Origin: JAVVHH01 sp965276815
GTDB taxonomy: Bacteria; Pseudomonadota; Alphaproteobacteria; Acetobacterales; Acetobacteraceae
DNA length: 64,000 bases
Assembly: GCA_965276815.1 (NCBI GenBank)
Contig: CBDIBE010000007.1
Span: 62,001 to 126,000 of the forward strand
Direction of reading: 5' to 3'
The position numbers and the translations under genes were made by a program. This document shows, piece after piece, positions 1 to 7,243 of the stretch (position 1 is its first letter; every line of letters begins with the position of its first letter). The notes beneath the pieces are model-generated. The model searched no databases and was not told the origin of the DNA. It worked only from the letters and a program-made list of their open reading frames with translations.

Positions 1-933
1 GGCTGCCGCGGCGCCGGAAATGCCAGCGCAATCCCCGGCAAGATAGATCAGCTCGCCCGCCAGCCGGTCAGGCCCGACCGCCGGCGCCCAGCCGCCCCGC
101 TCCGGCGCGAAACGATGTATAATTCCCAGCGCCCGCGCGAAATCGGTCGCCGGGATCAGGCCGTGCCCGATCGCGACGCTGCAAGCCGCCAGCGTCCTGC
201 GCGGCCCCACAGGCGACCAATCCGGCGCGACGCTCGAAATCTCCACCGCCTCGACGCCATCCCGGCCAAGCACCGACGTCACCGTTGCTCCGCGATGCAC
301 CGCAACCCCGGCGCGCCGCAGCGCCCGCATCCATCCGGCGCCCTGCGCCAGCAAATCCGGGCGGCTCAAGAGGCTGGGCACGGCGCGCGCCCACTCCGCC
401 GGCCGGAGTAAATCCACCACCGCCGCCACCGGGGCGCCGGCCTTCAGCAGCGCCGCCGCGACGGCGTAGAGCAGCGGCCCCACCCCCGCGACCACGGTCG
501 GGCCCGGCGGCACCAAGGCATGCGCCTTCAGCAAGATGGTTGCTGCCGCCAGCCCGATCACCCCCGGCGCGGTGATCCCCGGCACCGGCATCACCCGCTC
601 CGTGGTCCCCACGGCCAGGATCACTGCCCTCGCCTGCAGCTCGACCGGGCCCTCCGGCCCGAAGCAGGCGATCCGCCGGTCGCGCGAGACGAACCAGGCG
701 CGGTGCCGTGCCAGCAATTGCGCGCCCGATGCGGCAAACGCCGTCCGCAGCCGCTCGCCGCGGCGGAACTCGGCACCGGGTCGCGCTGGCGGCAGGAACG
801 GCGCCCGATACACCTGGCCGCCAGGCCGCAACCCCTCGTCGATCACCGTGACCGTCAGACCATGCCGCCTGATCGCCAGCGCGGCGCGCATCCCGGCGGG
901 CCCGCCGCCCAGCACGGCCACGTCGGTCAGCAT
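1..933 (-). CDS. FAD/NAD(P)-binding oxidoreductase, HcnB/opine-oxidase-like (C-terminus off window)
   Basis: About 310 residues are visible from an ATG at 933; the C-terminus lies before base 1. The protein opens with a Rossmann FAD-binding glycine motif (GGGPAG, residues 9-14). A second motif (GTTERVMPVPG, about residue 115) is typical of pyridine-nucleotide disulphide-type reductases. A late LAGD motif matches the second FAD contact. It overlaps the upstream [2Fe-2S] gene by 7 bp (ATGCTGA), so the two are translationally coupled. Such pairs are subunits of HcnABC, opine or hydroxyproline dehydrogenases, which usually have a third DadA-like subunit; that gene would be outside this window. 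The substrate cannot be inferred. Confidence 0.85.
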   Translation of the reverse strand, partial: MLTDVAVLGGGPAGMRAALAIRRHGLTVTVIDEGLRPGGQVYRAPFLPPARPGAEFRRGERLRTAFAASGAQLLARHRAWFVSRDRRIACFGPEGPVELQARAVILAVGTTERVMPVPGITAPGVIGLAAATILLKAHALVPPGPTVVAGVGPLLYAVAAALLKAGAPVAAVVDLLRPAEWARAVPSLLSRPDLLAQGAGWMRALRRAGVAVHRGATVTSVLGRDGVEAVEISSVAPDWSPVGPRRTLAACSVAIGHGLIPATDFARALGIIHRFAPERGGWAPAVGPDRLAGELIYLAGDCAGISGAAAA

Positions 934-1244
934 TGGCGTCGCTCGCGCACCAAACGGTCCAGCTTGACGTCCATTCCGTCGCGCACCGGCAGCATGCAGG
1001 CCAGCTCCGGCGCACCATCCGCGTGCACGAGGCATTCCTGGCAACTTCCCATGAGGCAAAACACGCCGCGGGGGCCTTCCGCTACCGGGCTGTGCCGAAG
1101 GATGGTGATTCCGGCGACGGCCAGCGCCGCCGCCAGGCTCTCGCCTTCGATCGCCGAGATGTCCCGCCCATCGACGCGAATGTGGACCGCACGTCCGCCG
1201 GGGGATGCCCGCCGCCAGCCGCTTTCGCAATTAGATTGGATCAT
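927..1244 (-). CDS. (2Fe-2S)-binding subunit of a multisubunit dehydrogenase
   Basis: A 105-aa single-domain ferredoxin of the Fer2_4 type. Cluster ligands are visible as C-x4-C-x2-C in FCLMGSCQEC, with a fourth Cys in the later ELACM. Family members are the small electron-transfer subunit of HcnA, SoxA-like or opine/hydroxyproline dehydrogenases. The ATG at 1244 is preferred over an upstream in-frame ATG at 1334 because AGGAAG sits just before it and the extra 30 residues do not look like the family. It is the first gene of the operon that continues into the oxidoreductase at 1-933. Confidence 0.8.
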   Translation of the reverse strand: MIQSNCESGWRRASPGGRAVHIRVDGRDISAIEGESLAAALAVAGITILRHSPVAEGPRGVFCLMGSCQECLVHADGAPELACMLPVRDGMDVKLDRLVRERRQC

Positions 1245-1670
1245 GCTTCCTACCGATAGCCCGGATTGGCGCTCGTGCCTAACCCAGTCAGGCAGCCGGA
1301 TCGCGGCCTGTCTGCCATCGTTCGTGAAAAGCATTATCGCGATAATCAGGCGGCATTGGGCAAGCTTTAGCCCTCCCCGCCATGATTAACCGGAAGCTCC
1401 CCGCTATGGTTAACCGGAAGCTCGGGCGCATCGCGATCTGGATGGGGATGCCAAGGCGGACCTCGCCTTCAAAGTCCGTTTCGGGGCGGTCGAGCACGCT
1501 GACGGCGACGAACACCGTCACGTCCAACATTTCGAGCTTCGGCGCGTGGCCGGCGCGCAGGCCCGAAGCGGTGTCGGCCAGCCCGTGAGGGGACCACCTG
1601 CGTCATCTCAGCGGCCCATCTAGGGCTTGATCGGTCCGGGCCTTGACGGACAGGCTCGATCCCGATCGAC
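1245..1670. other. Non-coding or decayed stretch
   Basis: No convincing gene. A minus-strand open frame (about 1288-1600) resembles no family I know and has no good start. It runs straight through the short tandem repeat at 1382-1423, which suggests a decayed mobile-element end or other debris rather than a working gene. Confidence 0.4.
1382..1423. repeat. Two direct copies of an 18-bp repeat
   Basis: ATGATTAACCGGAAGCTC (1382-1399) and ATGGTTAACCGGAAGCTC (1406-1423) differ at one base and are spaced 24 bp start to start. Repeated short sequences near an end are known for IS21-family elements, so this may be an insertion-sequence remnant. No transposase is nearby, so that reading is only an inference. 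Confidence 0.5.
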
Positions 1671-1925
1671 TCAGCCGTGCCTCACAGACCCTTCTTCTTC
1701 CATGGTGACGGCAACGTCGGCATTCGCCGAGAGACGCACCTGCTGCGCTTCGACCTCAGCGACCAGGCCCAAATCTATGAGGTGATGATGGCCCTTATGG
1801 CTGCCTTCGCCGCTATCGGCCTTGGTAAGCTTGATCTTGCCGTTCTCGACGTGATCGACGGTCCCGATATGCACGCCATCGGCCCCGATCACTTCCATAT
1901 GTTCTTTGATGCCAGCGATGCTCAT
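1671..1925 (-). CDS. DUF2171 domain protein
   Basis: An 84-aa protein starting MSIAGIKEHMEVIGADG. It has the DUF2171 pattern: an opening beta segment about staying at a set point (GVHIGTVDHVENGKIKL), a central His-rich turn (GSHKGHHH) and a C-terminal beta strand. It is cytoplasmic and of unknown function; the family is often linked to stress or PRC-barrel-like roles. The ATG at 1925 is chosen because GGGGAG lies 8-9 nt upstream, whereas the upstream frame extension has no ribosome site. It lies just downstream of a truncated FNR gene. Confidence 0.8.
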   Translation of the reverse strand: MSIAGIKEHMEVIGADGVHIGTVDHVENGKIKLTKADSGEGSHKGHHHLIDLGLVAEVEAQQVRLSANADVAVTMEEEGSVRHG

Positions 1926-1963
1926 GTGTTGCTGCTCCCCTATCGATTTTCGGGCGCTCGTGA

Positions 1964-2281
1964 TCAAACCCCGTAGCGTTCGGTCCGAATAATGGTGCCC
2001 GGCACGCCTGCGTCAACCGCCCCGTCTGCCGCAGCGCTCACGAATGCGTTCGAGCCGCAGACGAAGACGTGCTTCGGCAAATCGGGCAAACGGGCGAGAA
2101 CCTCGGCGACCATCGGTGCGTCGACGCGCCGGCCGTAATCGATGTCGCGGCGTGGCTTCTCCCGCGTCAGCGTCAAGACGAGGGCCAATCCATCCCGGCG
2201 CCGGTCCCGCTCGAGGAGTTCGTCTCGATAGAGGACCTCATCAAAGCGCCGGGCCGAGAGCCTGGGCCGTGCCAATACCGG
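1964..2281 (-). pseudogene. C-terminal fragment of a ferredoxin/flavodoxin-NADP reductase-like oxidoreductase
   Basis: Roughly 105 residues of an FNR C-terminal NAD(P)-binding domain are readable. They include SARRFDEVLYRDEL, the conserved FVCGSNAFVSAAADG pyridine-nucleotide motif and the terminal IIRTERYG. An in-frame TAG lies at 2282-2284, and no FAD domain or N-terminal part precedes it. Full-length relatives are 230-250 aa, so more than half is missing. Only a TTG could start the fragment. I read it as the remnant of a deleted gene; the breakpoint is next to the LysR gene on the other strand. Confidence 0.7.
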
Positions 2282-2412
2282 CTAGCTATGGTATCGATGC
2301 GGAAAGCGGCGCCCCGGTTTACCGCGCTTGTGTGGGCTGGCAGGATGCAAGCCTGGTATCGTGTCGATAGAGCATCGGCATCGTGACATCGTCGGGTGAG
2401 GGGGTGAGCGGC

Positions 2413-3327
2413 ATGGAGCTCCAGGAAATCCGCTATTTTCTCGCCCTGAGCCGCATGCTGAACTTCACCAGGGCAGCGGAGGAATGCCGGGTCAGTCAGC
2501 CGGCGCTTACACGTGCGATCCGGAAGATGGAGGATGAACTCGGCGGGCTGCTGTTCTCGCGCGAGCGGAACAACACCCACATGACGGAATTGGGCCGGCT
2601 GATCGAGCCGCATCTGGCCGAGGTCCTGGCGCAGACAGGGGAGGCGAAGCGGACTGCAGAGCGCTTCATCAAGCTGGACAAGGCGAACCTCGCGGTCGGC
2701 GTGATGTGCACGATCGCGCCGGTGCAGTTCGTGAGTTTTCTCAGTCACTTCAGAGCGGCAAATCCGGGCGTCGATATCACGCTCCTCGAAGATGTCCCGG
2801 ACCGGCTTTGCGATGTGCTTATAGAGGGCAAACTCGATGTGGCGATCATGGCCCGGCCGGACGGTTTCCCGCCGCCGCTTCGCGCCACGGAACTCTATTC
2901 GGAGCCGTTCGTCATCGCGTGCGCCGCGGGCCACCGGTTCGCGAACAAAAGCCAGATCCTGATGTCGGAACTCGACGGAGAGTTCTACTTTTCCCGGATC
3001 AACTGCGAATTCTACGACGTGCTCGACGGATTTTGCCGCGAACAGGGCGCGAAATTGGTGAAATCCTACCAGAGCGAGCGCGAGGACTGGATCCTCACCA
3101 TGGTTGCGGCGGGACTGGGCGTGTGTTTTTTGCCTGAATACACGGCGGTCTTCCCCGGTGTTGTGGCCTGCCCGGTGGTGTGCCCCTCCGTTCAGCGCGA
3201 GGTCTGCCTTGTCACCGTCGCCGGTCGACGCCAATCCTCACCGGTGGCAGCCTTCGTGAATGCCGTCAATCGCTACTCCTGGCCGCCCTCGCGCCTGAGC
3301 CAGGTGACCGCGGGCGCTTCCGGATGA
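2413..3327 (+). CDS. LysR-family transcriptional regulator
   Basis: A 304-aa LysR protein. The N-terminal winged helix covers about residues 1-60 (MELQEIRYFLALSRMLNFTRAAEECRVSQPALTRAIRKME). A LysR_substrate effector domain follows from about residue 90. The ATG at 2413 is favoured over 2383 because LysR proteins normally begin at this MELxxxRYF motif and a purine-rich GGGGTGAG precedes it. It has no obvious divergent partner: the adjacent minus-strand gene is a truncated FNR fragment. The target may therefore be lost. Confidence 0.9.
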   Translation: MELQEIRYFLALSRMLNFTRAAEECRVSQPALTRAIRKMEDELGGLLFSRERNNTHMTELGRLIEPHLAEVLAQTGEAKRTAERFIKLDKANLAVGVMCTIAPVQFVSFLSHFRAANPGVDITLLEDVPDRLCDVLIEGKLDVAIMARPDGFPPPLRATELYSEPFVIACAAGHRFANKSQILMSELDGEFYFSRINCEFYDVLDGFCREQGAKLVKSYQSEREDWILTMVAAGLGVCFLPEYTAVFPGVVACPVVCPSVQREVCLVTVAGRRQSSPVAAFVNAVNRYSWPPSRLSQVTAGASG

Positions 3328-3402
3328 GAGCGTTTCGTTCGCGATTGCGGCCTGTGGTGGAATGGGTTACAGCTTGCTACCTTCGGTTGTAGATCGTCAC
3401 GC

Positions 3403-3957
3403 CTATGGGCGGAGAAATCCCCGGATCGCTTGAGCAATTTCCGCGGCGTGGGTCTCCAGCGCGAAGTGGCCGGTGTCGAGGAAACGGATGTGGGCCTTGG
3501 GCAGGTCGCGCCCGTAGGCTTCGGCGCCGGGCGGCAGGAAGAACGGATCGTTCTTGCCCCAGATCGCAAGTAGCGGCGGTTGATGCTTGCGAAAATAGGC
3601 CTGGAACTCGGGGTAGAGCGCCACATTGCTCGCGTAGTCGAGCATCAGGTCGAGCTGCACCTCCGCGAAACGATCGAGCCCGATCACTTCGGTGAAGCGG
3701 TTGATCACCTCCGCCAGCTTCTCGAAGCTGTAAGCGAACATATCGCGCGGGCGCCGTGTTGTTCGGCCGAAACCTGGAAGATCAGGCGCGACGAGGTGAA
3801 AATGCTCGGCGAGCAATGGGATCAGACCGCGGAACATATGGCCCGACGTTGGAAACCCGTGGAGCAGGAGCAGAGTCGGCGCGGCGTTGCTGCCGGCCTC
3901 GCGATAGAACACGTCGAGCCCATCGACATTGACGGTGCGGTAGTGCGTGACGGTCAT
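3403..3957 (-). CDS. Alpha/beta hydrolase with a large internal deletion (probably inactive)
   Basis: This 184-aa protein matches the start and end of the roughly 285-290-aa alpha/beta hydrolases of the haloalkane dehalogenase/epoxide hydrolase group. The oxyanion motif LLHGFPTSGHMF (about residue 31) and DLPGFGRT are present, as are the late acid (WGKNDPFF) and His (DTGHFALE). After VIGLDRFAEVQL the sequence jumps directly to the cap/C-terminal part (LDYASNVALYP). About 100 residues are missing in frame, including the nucleophile elbow. The reading frame stays open, so it is either a recent in-frame deletion or a repurposed fold. Catalysis by the normal triad is not possible. Confidence 0.75.
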   Translation of the reverse strand: MTVTHYRTVNVDGLDVFYREAGSNAAPTLLLLHGFPTSGHMFRGLIPLLAEHFHLVAPDLPGFGRTTRRPRDMFAYSFEKLAEVINRFTEVIGLDRFAEVQLDLMLDYASNVALYPEFQAYFRKHQPPLLAIWGKNDPFFLPPGAEAYGRDLPKAHIRFLDTGHFALETHAAEIAQAIRGFLRP

Positions 3958-4006
3958 GGCGAATACTCCTCTGAGCCGCTGGGATCAGAAATCTCGCGCC
4001 GGGCTT

Positions 4007-4693
4007 TCATGCGTGCACCGTCGCCGCGCCTTGGGCGTCCGGATAGTATTGCGGCGCCTCTCGGCGGTCGAACATGCCGTAGTCGCGGACCACGCGGACG
4101 CGGCGAAGCCGTGCGCCGTCCTGCATCGCCGTCTTGCGTTCGAAGGTTTCTGCGTCAGCTTTCTCGTTCCATGACACGAGCAAGATGACATCGCCCGGCG
4201 CCAAAACAGCGTCGAAGACTTCCCAGCCGACAAGGCCCGGCGCTTTGGGCGCGAGCCCCAACCGTTGTGCAACATCATCCGGTTTGGCCTGGCTTACCCA
4301 ATGCGAGAGACCTTTGGCGTCGATCAAGGTCACGGTCGTGCCGTTGCCGACGGCGGTCTCGTCGAGCCGTTGCTCCTCGAGCATGCAGCCTTCGGGAATG
4401 CGGGTATCCTGCGTGATCTGACCGACACGCAAATGGTAGTCGAGCAGGATTTCGGATCGGCCTTGCTCCTGAACCATGTGGTGCCGCATTTTCGTACGCC
4501 ACCGCACCACGGCCTTCTCGTCGCGCCAGCCAGAGAGCGAGAGGATCCAGCCGTTGCGCGTCAGGCTCTTGTACCGAATGTTGTCGATGAATCCATCGAC
4601 CTGTTCCAGTTCGGGGCGCAGCATCTTCGCGTGGCCGAGATAGGCATCCCATTGCTCCGGCTTTGGATGCACCTCGAAGATGACTGAAAACAC
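4007..4693 (-). CDS. Antibiotic biosynthesis monooxygenase (ABM/EthD-like) tandem-domain protein
   Basis: About 228 aa with two ferredoxin-like alpha+beta halves. The first has the ABM signature (FSVIFEVHPKPEQWDAYL, then GFIDNIRYKSL). The second is a degenerate repeat around FDAVLAPGDVILLVSWNEKADAETF. These are small cofactor-free oxygenases or dimeric alpha-beta barrel proteins; the substrate is unknown. The start is taken as GTG at 4693, with AAGGAG 9 nt upstream. The open frame continues further upstream only through an SDR gene remnant in the wrong frame. It is followed downstream by the truncated hydrolase. Confidence 0.75.
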   Translation of the reverse strand: MFSVIFEVHPKPEQWDAYLGHAKMLRPELEQVDGFIDNIRYKSLTRNGWILSLSGWRDEKAVVRWRTKMRHHMVQEQGRSEILLDYHLRVGQITQDTRIPEGCMLEEQRLDETAVGNGTTVTLIDAKGLSHWVSQAKPDDVAQRLGLAPKAPGLVGWEVFDAVLAPGDVILLVSWNEKADAETFERKTAMQDGARLRRVRVVRDYGMFDRREAPQYYPDAQGAATVHA

Positions 4694-4737
4694 TTTTATT
4701 GCTCCTTCGGATCGCGGCGATAGGGACGAACCTGCAG

Positions 4738-4860
4738 CCTGCCGGAGATGAACGCCCGCGCCGCTTCGCAAACAAAGCGCTTGGCCGCCGCGAGGCCGAT
4801 CCCCACTGGCGCCCCCGGTCACAGCAGCGACTTTTCCTTTGAGCTTTCCAGTCGTTTGAG
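4738..4860 (-). pseudogene. N-terminal remnant of a short-chain dehydrogenase, frameshifted
   Basis: Reading the minus strand gives LKGKVAAVTGGASG, the start of an SDR Rossmann fold with its TGxxxGxG motif. One extra G then shifts the frame. Dropping it restores IGLAAAKRFVCEAARAFISGR. Nothing beyond about 40 residues remains; the monooxygenase gene takes over directly. This is a decayed SDR gene that lent its 3' end to the leader of the next gene. Confidence 0.7.
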
Positions 4861-4882
4861 CGCTCCGCTATGCGGCTTTGGT

Positions 4883-5590
4883 TCAGGCGGCGGATGCAAG
4901 CTTGAGTCGGTCGAGAACTGGGAAGAGATCGCCAGGTTCGGGCCGGCTTGTATAGTCGGGATTGATCTCCGCGTAGACGATGGTGCTGTCCTGATCGATC
5001 ACGTAGCGGGCCGGCATCGGCAGGGTCCAACTCTCCTCGCCATTGAACTGGGTGAGGTCGGCGCCGACTTGCTTGTGGATCTCGCGCATGTATTCGGGCG
5101 TGGTCCAGCGCACGCCGAACAGAGCGCCGACCGCGCCGCCCCTGTCGCCCAGGATCGGGAAGCCGAGCTTGTTCTCGCGTTGCGACCGGCGGCTGTTCGG
5201 GGCGGTCTGCTGCGAGATCGCCACCAAGCTCGCCCCGCGCGCCTCAATCCCCGGCCGGGCCGCTTCGAGCGCCTGAAGCTCGAAATTGCAATACGGGCAC
5301 CAGATCCCGCGATAGAAACTCACCACGAGCGGACCGCGACCGAGGAGATCGCCGGATGAGACCGGCTTGCCGTCCGAGTCAGGGAGCGTAAAGGCCGGCG
5401 CCACGTCACCAGCCTTCAAAGCCCTTTCGGCCGCGCCGCTCGCGGTCAACTCGTCGATCGCACGATGCAGCGCTTCCACGATGGGGGGCGGCGCCACATT
5501 GGTCTCGAACTCCGTCTTGAGCAGATCAAGCTTGCCCTGAAGAGGCAGGCCGGAGGCCGCGATGGATGCTAGGGTTTGTTCAAGGGACAT
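4883..5590 (-). CDS. AhpC/TSA-type peroxiredoxin-like protein
   Basis: A 235-aa protein with an N-terminal helical extension (about 60 residues) and a thioredoxin-fold AhpC/TSA domain. The active motif is FYRGIWCPYCNFEL, giving a CxxC with the peroxidatic Cys in the usual position after FYRG. Later motifs such as AISQQTAPNSRRSQ and ARYVIDQDSTIVYAEINPDY match the family. It would reduce peroxides or act as a thiol oxidoreductase in the cytoplasm. The ATG at 5590 has GGAAG about 10 nt upstream. It is divergent from the LysR gene at 5698, which is likely its regulator. Confidence 0.85.
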   Translation of the reverse strand: MSLEQTLASIAASGLPLQGKLDLLKTEFETNVAPPPIVEALHRAIDELTASGAAERALKAGDVAPAFTLPDSDGKPVSSGDLLGRGPLVVSFYRGIWCPYCNFELQALEAARPGIEARGASLVAISQQTAPNSRRSQRENKLGFPILGDRGGAVGALFGVRWTTPEYMREIHKQVGADLTQFNGEESWTLPMPARYVIDQDSTIVYAEINPDYTSRPEPGDLFPVLDRLKLASAA

Positions 5591-5697
5591 GGCGACAGTT
5601 CTTCCGATCCGTGGGCTTCGTTGGACCCTGCTGAGATCGGCCTTCTTATTGCCAGCAGGTAGCCAGCTCGATCGGCTTTGAGTTATCCAGTCCTGTC

Positions 5698-6585
5698 ATG
5701 AGTGATCGCCTTTTTGCGCTCCGGCTGTTTACACGTGTGGCCCGCAAGGGGAGCTTTTCCGCGGCCGGCCGCGAACTCGGGGTTCCGCAGTCTACAGTTT
5801 CACGCACCATCGCCGCCCTTGAACGGGGAATAGGCGCCTCGCTCCTCGTGCGGAACACACGCGCTGTCACGCTGACCGACGCCGGTGCCGATTTCCTCAT
5901 GCGCCTCGAGCCGCTTCTGGCCGAGCTTGACGATGCCGAGCATGCGGCGCGGGGAACGGGCGAACTGCGCGGCGTGCTGCGGGTTAGCCTTGGATCAAGC
6001 TTGGCGGTGCGCGGGGTCATACCAAGGATGCCGCCCTTCATGGACCGTCACCCGGCCCTGCAAGTCGATCTCATTCTCAAAGACGAGCGCCAGGATCTAG
6101 TTGTGGAGGGCGTGGACGTCGCGCTGCGGTTCGGTCCCCTGTTGGATTCAACGGCGACGGCCCGTCATGTCGGCGAATGGCCGCGCGTGCTGAGCGCCTC
6201 ACCCGGCTACCTCGCGAAGGCCGGTTTGCCGCAAACGCCTGCCGATCTTTCGGCGCACTCCGTCATCCTGGGACCGGCGAGCATGAAGACGAACTGGTCT
6301 TTCCGGAGAGATGGCGGCACGGCGACGTCTGTGCGGGTAGAAAGCCGGTTGAGAATCACTGGCCACGAAGCTGCGATCGCCGCTGCGGTCGCGGGGATGG
6401 GCATCGTCATGACGTCCAGCGGAGCGGTTCGCCGCGAGATGGAAACTGGGCAGCTGATACGGGTGATCGCGGACTGGGATCTGGGTCAATTAGAGCTGAA
6501 TGCGGTATTTCCCGCGGGCAAGGCCGCCAAACCCGCTGCCCGTGCCTTGACGGACTATTTGATCGACGTGCTTGGCGATGTCTGA
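5698..6585 (+). CDS. LysR-family transcriptional regulator
   Basis: A 295-aa LysR protein of the CrgA/DmlR-like clade. The winged helix is in residues 1-60 (FSAAGRELGVPQSTVSRTIAALE), with the effector domain after about residue 88. It is divergently arranged with the peroxiredoxin, with 107 bp between start codons. That is the classic layout for a LysR regulator controlling its neighbour, so a role in regulating the peroxiredoxin gene is a reasonable inference. No operator could be identified with confidence. Confidence 0.9.
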   Translation: MSDRLFALRLFTRVARKGSFSAAGRELGVPQSTVSRTIAALERGIGASLLVRNTRAVTLTDAGADFLMRLEPLLAELDDAEHAARGTGELRGVLRVSLGSSLAVRGVIPRMPPFMDRHPALQVDLILKDERQDLVVEGVDVALRFGPLLDSTATARHVGEWPRVLSASPGYLAKAGLPQTPADLSAHSVILGPASMKTNWSFRRDGGTATSVRVESRLRITGHEAAIAAAVAGMGIVMTSSGAVRREMETGQLIRVIADWDLGQLELNAVFPAGKAAKPAARALTDYLIDVLGDV

Positions 6586-6594
6586 AGCCGGCCA

Positions 6595-6948
6595 AGTCGC
6601 GCGGCACGTTTTCCACGGTCATCGTCAGCCGCGCGGCGTCGGACTCCACGGGCAGGGTATGGATGTTGCGCGACACGCCGGAATCGGCCCAGATCCGCAC
6701 GGTTGTGCGCTCCGGCCCGACGCCGGCCAGGGCCAGAGCGGCGGCGACGTTGACGTTGGCGGGGAACCCGGCCGCCGCATCCAGCGGCGGGCCACCTCGT
6801 CGAACACCGCGGCCGGCGTCGCCTCCACCACGATATCCGCCGCCGGTAGGTCCGCCGGCTTCACCACGGCCGGTCGAGCCTGGAAGCCTTCCACCAGGCG
6901 CTCCGCTCGCGCCGTGTCCATGACGTCCTTGTCCTCCGTGTCGGGCAT
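6595..6948 (-). pseudogene. L-aspartate dehydrogenase (NadX-like) pseudogene
   Basis: Two fragments of one family are visible in different frames. The first reads ARAERLVEGFQARPAVV and then ADIVVEATPAAVFDEVAR, the NAD-binding half. The second, in another frame, reads GFPANVNVAAALALAGVG, then IWADSGVSRNIHT and MTVENVP, the catalytic half. The intervening 70-100 residues are missing and the junction (about 6785) shifts the frame. The N-terminal Rossmann start and the C-terminal end are also absent. The 295 bp upstream of it (6949-7243) hold nothing I recognise. Confidence 0.75.
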
Positions 6949-7243
6949 GGCGAAGAACTGGGCGCGTTCGGACATGGTCGGGCGCTCCGACATGATTAGC
7001 CGAGGCCGCAGGCGAAGCTGAGCAGAACGCTCACTGATCCGAATGCGCCGCCAGGACGCGCGGTGACCGCCCGCTTGCAGGATTGAGCGGCGATTAAGGC
7101 TCGGCTTTATGCGGATCCTCGCGGTGGTTCGTTCTTCCTCGAAGGGTCCATTCTCATGCCGCCCAGAACAGGTCGTATGATAGTTCTGTGAATGCCGACC
7201 CTTGCGCCGGCAAGCTTCGATGCGCCGAACCGGTTCGGAGCGT

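Noticed and set aside
2173..3234. Minus-strand frame of 353 codons
   Set aside because: It is antisense to the LysR gene with its clear helix-turn-helix; the composition is Arg/His/Asp-rich as expected of a shadow frame.
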